DNA of 64,000 bases from Neurospora tetrasperma FGSC 2508 (GCF_000213175.1 NW_009799102.1:1855627-1919626); one strand, 5' to 3'; numbered from the stretch's first letter, positions 1 to 13,235 are shown. Translations and numbers: made by a program. The notes: generated from the letters alone by a model not told the origin.

Positions 1-186
1 CCCCCCCCCCCCCCCCCCCCCCCCTCTCCTTGTTCTTCTCCCCTACTTCACGCTGAACCTCAGAACCCATCCTTCAACGGCTATTCTGGCTATCGAGAGT
101 ATATATGACTTTCAATACTCGTTTAGGTATCTACTAACCATCTCATGAACCCAAACAGACTATGGCCCAAGGAAGCGGAAGACTAG
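1..186 (+). CDS. Possible C-terminal exons of a gene truncated by the left window edge
   Basis: The window opens with a 24-base C run. Read in frame 1 it gives a proline tract followed by an open stretch to position 98, then a GTATAT donor, a TACTAAC-like branch region near 132-138 and a CAG acceptor at 156-158. The second exon would encode LWPKEAED and stop at TAG 184-186. An alternative donor at 127, reached from frame 2, gives the same eight-residue end. Either way the frame and product stay uncertain because the 5' part lies outside the window. A competing reading (187-414) is a Ser-rich open stretch ending at TAA 412-414. No family is recognised. The intron signals are the only real support. 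Confidence 0.25.
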
Positions 187-414
187 AAGTCTCGCCTTCC
201 AATTAGTCGTAGCGGCAGTGGCACGTCAGTTTCACCACTGCTCACCCTCGCACCTTCGCGTCCATCGCTGTTATCGATACCATCGTCATCAACATCATCA
301 GCATCCTCGATGAAGAGTACAAGGAGTACAGTAATCACAAACGTCCCGAGTAGGATGTCCAAAGAGGCAAGACTAGAAAGCTTGGAAGCAGTCTTGGTGT
401 CTTTGAAGTATTAA

Positions 415-1310
415 AGTACCGAGCTGGATTGGTATCTGGGCGTTACGGTTGTCTTTTTATTTATTTTTTTTCTTGGGTCTTGCCCCTTCTTTCGGTTGTG
501 GTTGTCATATTCGTAAACGAGAAAAGAGAGAGACACAGTAACGCGGTAATAGGAACGAAAAGGTGGATGTATGTGTTGGACCTGTACATTTTAGAGGATT
601 AGCAACAACCAAGCGGGCGAAGCGAGCAGTGAACGTTTAGTTGTGCTTTTGTATTTTGGTGGCATCTGCAGTTTCTGTCTGGAGTTTAGCATTGGGACAA
701 GAGGTTGTATATATACCCATACAAACTGACCGCGTTGCTTTAACAAAAATAAGTCGGTCACTCAAAGAGTATGACGAACGAGGCCGTGTAGTATATCAAG
801 CGCATTGTTGCGTGTTTGTTTGACGAGATCATTTGGTGAAAGTGATGAGGCTGATGAAGTCGGCAGGACGGGTGCAAATGAAGAGGCGTGTCCACGGGAA
901 ACATGGGCACACCAGAGACGAGCGACCCAATATGAAAGCGTGAGCATTTGCTAGAGATATCGTTTTTTTCTAACACATATCCTTCCTTTCACCCATCACC
1001 ATCCTTTGTCCTAAACCACTTGCTTGTCTTCGTGTATTCAGCATCAGTTTGGTTTTTGTCCATACACAAACGGTACGAGAAGAAGAGTACCAAAACAAAA
1101 GCTGCCCACATTTTAAGACATGTGCTGATAAAAACTTAAAATAAAGGCCATCAAGGCATATCTTTTCCCACCAAAAACACATACATAATCACCCCCTAAA
1201 TTTCCATTCTCAAAAAAGTTAACGAACCGCAGCAAAAAGGTGTTATGGTGAGACCATTTAAGTTAACGCCGATCGCCATGCAGACTCATAAGGTTTAAGA
1301 ATCAGAATCG

Positions 1311-1341
<31 letters not shown>

Positions 1342-1405
1342 CAAGTGAGATGAGCTGAAAAAAAAGTTGAGAAACTGAAATGCTATGCCGCTTTATTCAT
1401 CCATC
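415..1405. other. Intergenic / 3' flanking region with no clear gene
   Basis: The only open frames here are short (about 60-70 codons), overlap one another on both strands and show no protein-like composition. The stretch contains a T-rich patch near 456-472 and an uninterrupted A run of about 29 bases near 1311-1339. It probably contains the 3' UTR and terminator of the minus-strand WD40 gene that ends at 1406. I see nothing else supportable. Confidence 0.6.
1311..1339. repeat. Poly-A tract
   Basis: About 29 consecutive A residues lie 70 bases beyond the stop codon of the WD40 gene. They read as T in that gene's sense direction, so this is not a templated poly-A tail. It is a simple homopolymer tract and a likely site of length polymorphism. 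Confidence 0.9.
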
Positions 1406-4400
1406 TTAGATCATTTCACTATGATGCAACCCCGTCTTAAAGTCGCTCTGGCCCGGTTGCTGCTGAGCAGCAGCAGCAGCAGCAGCACGCATATGGAAGT
1501 TCATGCTTTGCGACATGCCGGGCATGGGCACGCTTTCATACGGAGCAGGAATCATCGGAGCAGCCTGGTTGTCCCTCATTGCTCCTCTGCTCCTGCTAGC
1601 CGAGCGCATGCGCTCAGTCACGCGCGAGATGCGACCGCCGATGCTGTGGTCGATGCTGCTGCGGCCACGGGCGTGACCGTTTCGCGAGGAGGGTGCCGGA
1701 GGAGAGAGGATGGGCACCACGATTTCCTTGGGGATAGGGGCCGTGTTGACGGGTGTGTATGAAGTGGATGGTAGCAGCATAGGCGGAGGGGGGGGCTGTT
1801 GCTGCGGTTGCTGAGGTGGTTGTTGTGGTTGGTCGTCGTCCATGACGATCTCAATCATCCCCGAGCTTCCTCCGTAAACCACTGGCTTAGCACCGGCCAG
1901 ATGAGGAAGCGGGGCAGGCGGTGGTGGTGGAGGAGCAGCGAGATGCTGAAGTTCTCTGAGCATGGGCGGCGCCGGGGGCGGAGGGGGAGGGGGAGGGATG
2001 GGGCCGTCGTTTCGGCCAGCATCATGAGATGGCCTGCGACCCATTATGGGCTTCGGCTCTCCACCTACACTGGGCTGTTGAGCGTGGAAGCCCCTCAGGT
2101 TACTCAAGGCGCCTGCTTGAGGCGGCACAAGGTCTTGAGGAGGAGCAGACATGGACCTCTGAATGAATGGTCGGTTGAATGCCGATGTAGGCGGAGTGTA
2201 GACGGTCGATGGAAGCAACATTGCAGGACTCTTCATCGGCGGTTCGACCTCTTGTTGCTTGAGTTCAACCTGCCTCTGTGACACTTTATCCGGCGAGGCC
2301 TGGTTAGAGCTTGCGGCCGAGGTCTGTTGAAAGTTGGCGGGGATAGCGGGAACGGGCACATTGTTCCTGCTGGCGTCCGAACCTAGAACTAAGCGCATAG
2401 CTTTCGGAGTGGCAGGAAGGCCAATCGATGGCCCACGATTGGCATACATGCTCCTTCCAGCGCCCTGAGAGCTAGGATCAACGCTTGCACTGCGCGCTGG
2501 CATATCTTCTCTCCTAGGAGGGACAAAGACGGTGCTTGGCAGCTCCATGACGGTGTCCAGCCGGGCAGGAGTAAGCTCATCAGGATGTAGGATCGGGGGC
2601 GCGGACGGTCTTCGTGCGAGCGACCTCCGACGTTCTTCAAGCTCACGCTGTGCCTGCTCTTTCTTCAGCTGTCTTTCGTTCATCATGACTTTCAAGTCGC
2701 CTGAACTGTCCGTAACAAGCTGCATCGGCGCAGGCGTGGGCATCGGGACAGGGATACGCTGTCTGCGATCTGTTTGGTGGCTCTCCGACCTCTTGTCCGA
2801 CCTCTGGCGACTTGTAGACCTCTCCCGACCACCCCAGTCATGACCACGACCGGAGATCGGCGATGTGATGCTTTCTCCCCTTCCATTTTTGCTTACACTC
2901 CGGTTGTGCCTCTGCCGGAATTTCTCGCGGTCTTCCAACGCCCTTCTGTAATCCTCCTCATCCTCCGAGCCATAAAAGTGCGCAGCCTGACCTGACATGG
3001 GCACTGGGGAGGATGGCGATCTCTGCCTGGAGCCTTCGCGGCTGGCTTCACGGCCGCGAAGGTCGAGTGCTGGGGGCTTGCGTCTCTCGGAACTGCGCGC
3101 GCGGCTTGAGCTGCGGCCATTCCTACTGGCACCACGGCTTGCCATTCGCACCCTGGATGTTTCACGGCGGGTATTGACCTTCTTCGCCACGCTGGGCTGG
3201 TCTTGCTCGTCTGAGAAGTCAATAAGACGCCCTTTACCATGCCCAAGTTGCTCAAGGTCTTCCCGGGGAGTAGCAAGGTTGATCAAGTCTTCGGGAGACA
3301 TGGGAACTGGAGACTTTGGAGATCTCTTCCCACCCTTGGGCGTGTAACCCCTGGAAGAGCCTCTGCCGCGGTCTCTGGACAAGTCCCCGTCGTCCCTGCG
3401 TGAGCGGCTGGTTTCGCGGCCGTTGCCATGACCATCTCTGCTGGTTCCTCTGGCGTTTCTACTACTTCCAGCAGCCTCAAGACTATGGTAATACTTGTCC
3501 ATACTCTTGCCTGGGACATGATTCCTGTAGCCTCTAACACTAGATGTTGCAGATGCAGATGTCGCAGAGCTGGCCACTGAACCTGACCCCTTGCGCCTAG
3601 ATGGCCAGTGATACTGTGCGTTGGAGATAGAATTTCCTGACTGTTCAGGGGAGCTCGGTTCATCATGGCGCGTGTCGTTGTGCACAGGAAGAGATAGGTC
3701 GAGGCCTTCTGGGATGCGGCTGCGAGACCCATTCCTTCTTTGTCTGCCTTCCATCAGCGCCGCTACGGCGGCTGGTGAGGGAGAAGGAGGCGGCGGTGCC
3801 TTGGCGTCCTTGAAGACACGAGGGCTGGCAGTTTGTGCTCTGGGCAAGTCGTACCCCGGTGTTCTGCTATCGGAAACCTCAAAAGACATTATATTCGCAT
3901 AAGGATCGCCGACCGGCTTGCTGATTGCGGTCAAAAGCTCGCGATTATCCTGGGTCGCCTCTCCGATGGATGGAAGACGATGTCGACCAAAACCACCATT
4001 TGGCGGGCGCGCAGAGGAGGGTGTATTGAATTGGCTTCGGTTGTTCCGTAAGACGGCGGTAGTAGGGTCAGCTCCGCCAGGTGAAAGAGCTGACTGAACA
4101 ATTGGAGTGGCTCCTGCCGCAATAGGAGTTCTACCATCATCGTGCCCAGAGAAGAATTTGGACTTGTTATCTCCGAAGGTGGTAATAAGCTTGAGGGCCG
4201 AATTCTTTGCAACACTCCGCTGGGGGCCATGGTTCCTGGCAGGGGGTGAGAGTGGAGGACTGGTGACCTCGTTGACCGTCGCTGAGATGCTTCCGAAGGT
4301 AATCTGCTGGGCTGAAGGAGACGTCCATGGTTCTGTGGATTCATGGCCGGTGCAGGCGAAACATCGGATGGCGAGCTGCTGTTGGCCATGTTGTACAGCC

Positions 4401-6647
4401 CATTCTCCCCACTTCCTCACGATCTGGACTTGACGCTCCCACGTCGATGGGAAAAAGAGGCAAGTCAAGATCAGGGCCTCCATGTACTTTTTGTGAGAGA
4501 CGTAGATCTCAATCGCATCGTTGTGGTCACCCAATCCGATCATGATTGTTGCCGCCGCGTGAACATCACCGCTTTCCAACAACCGCTGCACGTAGGCTCG
4601 CCCAAGTTTGTGCTGTGATGCTTGTCCTCCAATGCCACTGAGAGCCAAAAGCATCCAATCAGACGATGTCATGTTCTCTGATCCCATAGCCATGATATCC
4701 GTTGTGATGTCTCCCAACCATTTCGCAAGCAAAATCCGATTCGTAGACCCCAGAGGATGCCGAGACATTTCATCCCGAATCAGGTCTTCGATGTCCTTGT
4801 TCCATCCGAATATTGTGCTCAGCATCTGACGCCGCAGATCATCGTTTGTAAGTCGGACACCATCGTTTATTTGTGGCGTCTTGTAGGGCATATCTTGCAG
4901 ACGGCTTTTGGTAAACTTAAACAGGTCAACAACTTTCGCGTCATCGGGACTGCGAGGCACCTCATGGCGCAACCTCGATGGCCTTCTCAAACGATAGTTT
5001 GAACTGCCCATAGAGACGGAGCTCGTGGTCGACAAAGACTCCCTGTCTCGCCTGTACCGATGATCGTGCCCGGGCAAACCAGATCTTAGTGAAGACCCTG
5101 CAGAGATGTATGTGTTTTCCGTCATTCCACGAGAGACCGCGGATGGGGCATATTGATTTCGTCCCTGCGTGTTCGAGTTGGATGACGTGATGGAGACACT
5201 GGATCGACTTCGGCTTGAGGTAGGGCTCGTTGGGCGATATCGGTCGGGCTCAGACTGCCCTTGAACAAGCCTAGCTAACGGTGACATGTGATCATCACTC
5301 TCAGATAGATCAGCGTGAATCGCAATTGGCACTCCGTGATCGGCATTGTGATGCATCACAGTCTGGCTTTTTTCTTGTTCTTCGAGCGAGATAGGCGGCG
5401 AAGGAGGTAACATGTTAGCAGGATGTTGAACATTGTTGACCATCATGGCCGGCGCATTAAGATCGAACTGCTGGACCGAGTTGTTTGCCCCAAGAGTGAA
5501 GAGAGTCGCCCCGGGCCCATAAACAGCCAACCCTCTGGCATGTTCCAAGGTTGGGATTGTATCGTAAGTAACATGTTTTGTCCTTACATCCCATGATATT
5601 GTTTCACTATTATTCGAGTGTGTCAGCGATCGCACAAAGAGCAGCAGGTACCGTAAAGCAGCGAACTGACCCTTCTGAATATTGAATAATACGACCGTTT
5701 TTAGACCAGCCCATCCAATTCGGTCCTGTGAGGTAGTTTTCTGTCCTTTTCAAAATTCTTACCACCTTTGCCGGGTCATCGGCATTGTACTGTTTGGAAA
5801 CGCTCCATACACGGAGATCGCCATCGTGTGTTTGTACGGCCAACATGTCCGACTTCTGCCGTGAAGACGAGGCATGCCATGCCAGTGTTACGATGGGGGA
5901 AGGCCCGCGCGAGGTAGTAAGATTGTGAAGGATGGTGAACCTAGGCTGAAGTGTTGCGATCAAGAGCGAGCCGTTTTGATATCTGCAGCGAGACAGTCAG
6001 TCTCGGCACCTTCTTAAGGATACCCTAGAAACCTTGTGCTTACCCAATCGCAAAGGTCCTGCAATCTGCTGCCGGGGCAATAGCTGTGATGGCGATTTGA
6101 TCAATGGTTCTTGCGGAAATGTGCTCAGACGTAGTGGGTTCAAAAAGGATCACATTGCCTTGAATGTTGCCTGTTCTCGCCTAGTTAGCCATGTTTATAC
6201 GATAGATGAAGCAAAGATATACCCACCAAACGCAACATTGCCATTGTGCATCCAGGCAGCGCAGGTGAGATTTTCATACGAAGCGAACCTTGCGACCTCA
6301 TCTCCGGTCATGAGGTCCCATACAATCGCAGTCTGCCCGGCATCATAACTGACCACCAACCTCCCTGTGCCCATCTCACTGAGATTGTCGACTGCTAATA
6401 GCTGCACCTCCTCGGTATGGCGGGCGAATCTCCTCTCTATCGACAGGCTGTCATGGTGGCAGCATACAATCGAACTGCCCTGGGCGTAGAGGAACATGGA
6501 GGCCGTGGCCGCACACGGCTCGAAGTACCGGGGAACAGCGCTCGGAGTCGGAGCCATGGCGAAGTCTTGCATGTGGGCAGTCCGTCCCTTGGATGAGGCT
6601 GGAATCGAGCCGGTACGGCTTCTCGAGATGTGTCCGGGGACCGACAT
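1406..6647 (-). CDS. Large WD40-repeat / alpha-solenoid protein with long disordered C-terminal tail
   Basis: Four exons fit: 6647-6227, 6170-6044, 5982-5671 and 5606-1406, giving 1686 residues. All three introns (56, 61 and 64 nt) are GT-AG and keep the frame across protein-like joins (FG-NIQGN, IG-YQNGS, SEG-ETISWD). Residues ~40-370 have WD40 propeller-like signatures (AIVWDLMTG, LRVWSV, ISWDVRT). Residues ~510-720 are helical and solenoid-like (ILLAKWLGDI, AATIMIGLGDHNDAIEIY). The remaining ~960 residues are low-complexity: Ser/Arg-rich, poly-Pro near 1500, and A7QQQ close to the C terminus. A motif LPST(V/S)(F/Y) recurs at about residues 1307, 1417 and 1564. This order resembles trafficking or RNP scaffolds that join a propeller to a solenoid. 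The family looks conserved in ascomycetes, but I cannot name an ortholog. Start is the ATG at 6647, with the propeller beginning soon after. A cytosolic scaffold role is inference. Confidence 0.88.
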
Positions 6648-8000
6648 GGTGACAAGATATGTGGGGAGGAGTTATTATGTCCTTTGGGTCGAAGATCTTG
6701 AGACCAAAATGTTAGTCGGGAGACTGCATGGGCGGCAGGCCGTATGTACCTTTTCGGTACAGGCATGAAATGGCCAACCCGGAACTCTCAAGGTGCAGAC
6801 CGGGAATGGACGGCGTACAAGTGTAGAACATACCGAGCGGTAGGGAGCTATCACCCTCCGGGACTTCTTAACGAACCAGGACGCGTGGCGAGGCTACACA
6901 ATCCGAACCCTAGTCATCACATGGGACACTATGCTGTCTGTTCCCGCCCAAGCTGTTCCTCCACGTTCAGCACGCCGAGAGTACGGAGCTCGAGGCTATA
7001 TTTTGCGGCATACACGGACTTGTTTCGTTGGAGTCGGTGGCGGTTACTGTGGCAATCGTGTTTCGTCTGGGTAAGGCTATATGTTGAGAGGGGTTTCTTC
7101 CTTTGCTAAGGTGCAGCGAGCGTCGGTTGGAAGGGGAAAGTCGAAGGCGAGTGGGAACAGAAGATCGGGAAATGGTAGGGTTGCACGGGAACGGCTCTGG
7201 AAACAAGATACACGGCGTAGGAGACGCAGGAGGCGTGTATGGCGAAAGGTTGTAGTTCTGTTTAGATGAGGACGAGGGGGGGAGGGTAGCGGTAAGAGGA
7301 CCCGTCTTCGAGCTTACTCGCCTAAGGTCATGGAGGAGAGAAAGAATCGAGTGGGATGATGGTCCAAGGAAGCCCCAGCTGGATGCTGTGCCAGGCGCTT
7401 GTTGTGCTGCGAGATGATGCTCTTGTCTGCTGATCCCAAACAGCAAACAGCTCGATGCGCGGAGCAGAGGCTTGGTTTGGCAGCGGGTAAGGAGGAAGAA
7501 AAGCAGAAAGGAAAAAAGGTGACGATTATGCCTGTGACTTGCACCAACGTGAGTGGTGGTGTGTGGCAGCAACAAGTTCGGGCCAACCTGACGAGCGCTT
7601 AGCACAGAGTCCCAGGACGCGGATGCGAGCTGTCACTGGACAGTGCGTGTCATGAGAAAGCACCCCTAAGATGAACCCTTGCCCAGTGAGGAGCTGACTC
7701 CAGGTTTCCAACCTACCTAGTAGCTAGCTCCTAGGCTTGCTGCTGCTACGTTGGCGTGTCCGTCCTCATCGTGGAGGACGTGAAATCCTGTGTATGGCGG
7801 CCTTATCCTGCTAGTCGTTTTCTGCCCTCTGACCTCTGTCCCCTGTATCCATGCCGTTTCGAGATTTCAGAGGGCGAATCTGAAAGCGCATGCGGACCGG
7901 CTCGTCTTGCCATTGCCATCTTATCTTCTCGCTGGCCTGCCCGTCTGGCCTTCTGGCTGTCCTGGATGGAAAAGCTGGAAACACTAGCGAGGCGGCACTC
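6648..8000. other. Upstream region of the WD40 gene
   Basis: This is the presumed promoter and leader of the minus-strand WD40 gene. A 212-codon minus-strand open frame (7605-6967) crosses it. That frame begins at a non-ATG codon, is Ser/Pro-rich and shows no domain, so I treat it as non-coding leader. No other gene is visible. Confidence 0.5.
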
Positions 8001-8581
8001 ACCCACTTCTAGCAACTGGAGAAAATCTGGTTAGGTCGCAACAGGGGCACGACGCGAGAGGGCACTGTGTAAACTAACGAGCCCCCCTGTCAACAATACC
8101 TTGAGGAACATCAACGTGGAACTGTCAGTGGGCGAGATGATATTGATCTGGGCATCGATGTGTGTCAATGGTAGCATGTGCAATGGTTCAAATTTCCGCC
8201 ATATTGAGCAGCCCTCTGCTTCTGGCGAGTCCGCTTTCGACGTACTACTGTTCCCATTCAGAATTTTGATGTTTGCCACGATGAAGTCCTTGATGGCTTG
8301 CCCTTGTCCACTGACGTCGTCGTCGTGATTCCGCGGTCTCGACACTCGGAGTCTGGGGAGGGTCTGGAGCGGTTAGCTAAGGTAGCCGAACTGGGGACCC
8401 GAGCCTCTGGAGAATCGCCTGTCGTTACAGGTATAGTGTAGATGGGACATGTGGGTAAGTATAAGGCATCGCCCAACAGTGGCATGGTGTACTGTGTCGG
8501 GGTCCAAAGAGAGGTTGTACAACCACTCGGTGTACCGGGGAGAGTACTGCACGGATGGATCTGTTTGGTTCAAGGCACAGA

Positions 8582-8604
8582 ACACACATACACACACACA
8601 CACA
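8582..8604. repeat. CA dinucleotide microsatellite
   Basis: An almost perfect (CA)n tract, interrupted once by ATA, in intergenic DNA. Confidence 0.9.
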
Positions 8605-8990
8605 TAGCGAGCGGTACCTTGCGTGTTGCTTACTGCTTTGGTGCTGTTCATGTTGTTTCTGCTGCCGTGTGCTGTGAAGAAGCATGAAAAACCACTGTCA
8701 AGCTGGCCAGTCGAGGGTTGCTTTGCAGCAGCGGGATCTGCACCTCAGCTGTGGTATCCAGGGCATCTCCCGGACCCTTGTATCTTCAGTGATCCTATCG
8801 TCCGTCGCGTGGGTGGCCATCCATTCCATTCTCTAGGGCATGTCGTCGGGGACATGAGGATGTGGAGTCAAGTATCGAGTTCAAAGCTGCTCCACTTCGT
8901 GCACCAGAGGAAGCGCCACCGGTATACCCAAGCAGCAATAATGGCAATTGTTAGTTTGTAATACAGCAATGTGCCCTGTAAATGCCAGTC

Positions 8991-9292
8991 CCTATAAATG
9001 CAAAGACCCAGTAAATGCCAGGAATTTCTGTGCCCGAATTATTTTAGTATGGCATAGCCTGCTAACTGCTAAATGCAAGCCGCCCGGCCGGCCCGCCATA
9101 TAAATTTGCAACTAACAAGGTAGCTAACAGGGGGTTACGGCACCCCTACTACCTACATTGGGCTATCAGAACCCCTTACCAGAGCTGTCGCTGGCTGTCA
9201 CAGGCCCCTAGTACATGTACTAGTAAATGCAAGGACCCAGTAAATGCAAGGAAAATGACCTGCCCGAGTGGGTTGTATTTACTAGGCATATT
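8991..9292. repeat. Decayed repeat cluster with duplicated TAAATGCAARGACCCAG units
   Basis: Two diverged direct copies lie at about 8991-9057 and 9223-9292. Each starts TAAATGCAARGACCCAGTAA, continues through TGCCCGA and ends with AGTATGGCATA or a variant of it. Shorter sub-units (GTAAATGC followed by CAGT or AAGGA) also repeat in tandem inside each copy. Read on the minus strand the unit becomes TTGCATTTACTGGGTC, close to the internal repeat TTGCATTTA(A/T)TGGGGATC of the 27.3-kb MITE. The cluster is therefore probably a degraded transposon relic. Many differences are transitions, which fits RIP. Confidence 0.6.
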
Positions 9293-12200
9293 GCTGTAAA
9301 GGTTGGCCGAGTCACAGTATCAATTGGCTTGGACTTGCTGACAGAAGAGAGCCGACTCGAAGAGAGAGAAAAAGTGCAAAGTCGGCGTCTGGTTGGCCAG
9401 CAAAAAGACAGCGATGAAAAGTGGGGAAGTAGGTCCAGGGGCGGAAGGCTTGAGGAAGGCACAAGCAGTTAAGCGCCCTCGCGGTTGATTGGCAAGCATG
9501 TCCCTGCACAGACACACCAATCAGCTCCGTCATCACCTTCCCCTCGCCTTCCTGACCTGGACCACCGACATCCTTCAATCCAGCATCCACTTCATCATCC
9601 GCATTGATCTTATCGTCCCTCCATCCGCTATCGCCCGCCATCATTCCTTCCTCGCTGCCTTTCATTTTTTGAATGCTGTCAGGATTTTATAGCGTCATTT
9701 TTTCCGTTCCATGTCCTCCTTCCTCAAAGACAATCGACCATAGCAACCGGCCAGTTACAACCCACATCTCAGCTCACAACAATACATCGGCTAAAACTGC
9801 TGGCCGATGCTTCGATTCTTCCTTGCATTGGCCGGCACGGCTGGAACCGTGGAACATCAAATGCCAAGACAGATGCAGAAAATCAGGAACCCATGTACGA
9901 CATTCTCCAACACCACACAAGTCCCCATCTCGCCCGAACTCGGGGTGATGGATTATATCACATTATGTACGAAGAGCGAGCCGGCATGGCTATCTACCTA
10001 GGGAATAAGGATCATAGGTAATTTTGTTCATCACGGACTACTCGAGCAAGTTGTTCGTCGTGTGCTGGGAAAGAAACCCCTCCCATTTCTTGAGAAACAC
10101 AATAGGCGGCCGCTGCTCATATCCGAAATCCGAACAAGTCTCCAACAAGCGAGGATTTCAAATAGGCGCCGATTGCCCAGGATTCACCCTCACTTCACCT
10201 ATTCTCTGTACTGTGCAAATCGGCATTTTCTTGGTACACATCCACTCACACACACTACATTCAAGCTCTCACTACACTACATGATAGACGCCCATGTACC
10301 CTGGACATATAATGAGCTCACGATATACCCAATACTGCAAAACCTGGACCGGTTGAGCGGTATCTGTGCGGCATCACTCATGGGAATGTGATCGGGTCCC
10401 CTACACACTCGACACTAGAGTCATCACTTTGAAGAGGAGGGCAGTGGAGGGTTCGGCTGCAGATGTGAAACCCCCGTCCGTGAACTTCATTGTGTTTGTG
10501 ATGAAGCTGATGGGACTGCTTCTACCTATCAACCCATCTTCACCAGCACCCTCGAATGCAGGTCCGGTATGAAGGCTGATGTTGTTGCACTTTAACCGAG
10601 TACTATAGATTAAACCACCATTTCTCTACGCCACGGACCCCGACAGTCTTACTGCAACCCTGATCCCGCCAAAGCATCAATGCCGAAGAGGTGGCCACGA
10701 TCTTAAAAGGCAGGACAGTCGCATTCCAGATATCCTCGATGCCGCCGAACCGAATCTGCCTGGAATTACCCTGTCAAGGGCATGTGCGGAATCCACTTGG
10801 CCCTTTTTTTCCCACGTTTCCTTGAAGGTGTTGTCTCCAAAGCCCATAATCGAAGTTCAACCCCAAGGAGATACGCCTATGTTGCCGATCCATCGCGAGG
10901 GGCATATCGTCTAGAACGAGCCGATTGATTAACAATGGGCTGGATGAGGTTCGCTGGCTCCCATAGCCTGTCAGGCTTTTGTTTGACAGGTGTCCGGTCC
11001 TGCCTGACACGGGGCAGCAACTCGACGAAAACACTGACCTTGGAGGGTTTATGATTTTGCAGCTTTGCTCAGGCTACGCAGACAGGATGATGAACTCCCC
11101 GCTCCGGTTCCTGACTTGAAAGTGGGATTGGGAGACCAGCCATTGCCTCGCACTACTCCGGTGCCGCACACGATGCACCCACGATTAAGTATGTCACGGC
11201 CGCATTTCGTGACCTGGCATGCGAGGTTACCTACTACTCTCTGCTTGACGGGTTACCACATATCCGCAAGCAGTAACGGCGATAACTGCACTTCCGGCCC
11301 CAGCTCATTGCTCTCCGTCCAATCAAGTGCAGCTCAAAAAAAGGTAGCTATCGGTATGCCCCTCTGCAAGTGATCAAAGCATCCGTAACGCCCCCGCGCC
11401 CGTACCTCGTTCAACCTGTACACGGCAGGATCTTTAGCAGTCCGTGCCTGACATGGAGTGAACGTTCCCCTTCGTATGGATTGCTGTCGTCCTACACAAG
11501 AAGGAGGACGAGACATGCAGCACAGAAACCAAGCAACGAACGCTGCGTGGCATTCGAACCTTGACCTGAGGCTACCACGCCAGCTCCCTTTGCCCTGTAT
11601 TGAGTAAGAGTTGTCCGTGAGACCATGGGACAAGAAGTGAAGCGGCAACACCAAGAACTGTAAGACACGAGAGTGATCGTCCGAGACATGGAAGAAGCGT
11701 GGGGTTATGGCGATGCTGTCTTGGAGGTGTTGAAAGAGAGAGATGCAGAGATGGAGCGATGTCTGCGGACGGAATAAACCGTCACGTCAGCTCATCATAG
11801 AGTGGAAGAAGCAAAGAAGAGTATAACGGCCCTAGTATGGCATGCGGCGTTACTTATTTGGAGGCCAAGGACACAAACTACACCCATCTTCCTTGCTTCT
11901 CTTCAGTTCTTTGCCCTCAATCAGTTGACTGGATTTACCTAGTTAATCGCTCCTTCGACGAAACTGTAGTTCGAGCGACATGCATTGAAGGTGTCCGAGC
12001 GCAGGAAGGTCCTTTTTCCCCTGAATCATTTCACGTATCTCGTCTGTACCTTCCTTCCCGTCGTGTAATCTTGTGTGCTCCCGCCCGCAAATGCACAACC
12101 TACGTACATTGAAGAGAACGCGGGCTGCAGGAGCACATGAGGTAAGCAAAGCTCGAAGCTGCCTGCCGTAACTCTACTCGTCAAGCTTCCATCAAGTACT

Positions 12201-13191
12201 TTCCCCTTCCATATTCCATTTGTCTTCTACCTAGGTACCTCTATCCATTGGACACGAAATGCGTCCAGATGCCTGCCATCTACACCCGCCCTATCTCTAC
12301 TTTCTCAAATACCCAAGTTATCTAGACAGTGGCGTTGCTGTTCGTACAATGAAGCAGTGCCCATGGCGATATTGAAGAGACGCAACCACACAATGTTTCC
12401 GTTGCATGTGTTCAAGAAAGTTACGCCTGCTCCTTTGTCTTTTTTCTTCCGTGTGGGCATGACCACGAAATAGAAAGCAAGTGATCGCCATGTGTTGCCT
12501 CTAAAGCTCGTTTCCCTTGCCATTAATATTCTCCCCTCTGCGCTCAGGACACCAGCCTCAGCCGGAGAGGTGAAGATACAGTGAGTGTAATGCTTTGCTG
12601 AGCCCCGATCAGCTTTCGGCTTGCGGAGCTGAACCCTCGCCTAATCTTACTTGGAATCCTTCCGTTATGTGATCCATCACTATCACTCAATATTCACAAT
12701 GAGCCCGTTACCAGCCGGCTGGAATGGCTGTGCCGAGTCACCAAGCGCAGATTATGTGGTAGCGAGCAGAACTATGTCAGTGACCACGTTATTTTGGTAC
12801 CTAGCTGGAGGTTTGACAATGACTGACAACTTGGGCATCAGAAATGACGACACTGATCGACTACTGCGAGTTTGAGATAGAAAGCATCCCGGTGAAGAAC
12901 GTCTATTTGAATCCTCGGGTCATTCGACTATTCTTGACACTCTACGCTACAGAGACAGATACAGACCCGTCTCGCCTCGTCTCACCGCAGGTCAGCTCAG
13001 TGGCAACATTGAAAAAGCCACCCCTAAGCTCGCATTAGATCGCCGGTCGGACTCGCTATGGTGAACCGTGCCATGATCGACCCAGCCGCCAGCGTGGCGG
13101 GCATACCCGCAAGGGATCTGATACAGGTCCGGGGTACGGTACGGATCGGGTCAATGATAATCAATATATCTATTCTAGGATAATACTGGTT

Positions 13192-13235
13192 GCGGGATAC
13201 CTGTCAATCTGTGCAGGCTTCACAGTGTATCCCGC
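13192..13235. repeat. Inverted repeat able to form a hairpin
   Basis: GCGGGATAC at 13192-13200 is perfectly complementary to GTATCCCGC at 13227-13235. A nested CTGTG/CACAG pair lies between the arms. It is isolated in intergenic DNA and not followed by a T run, so there is no reason to call a terminator. Confidence 0.6.

Noticed and set aside
6967-7605. 212-codon minus-strand frame upstream of the WD40 gene
   Set aside because: Begins at GTG, is Ser/Pro-rich without a domain, and lies where the leader of the WD40 gene is expected.
11530-11600. B-box-like GGTTCGAATGC on the minus strand
   Set aside because: The T stem is mismatched at its closing pair, and no anticodon or D arm can be folded upstream.
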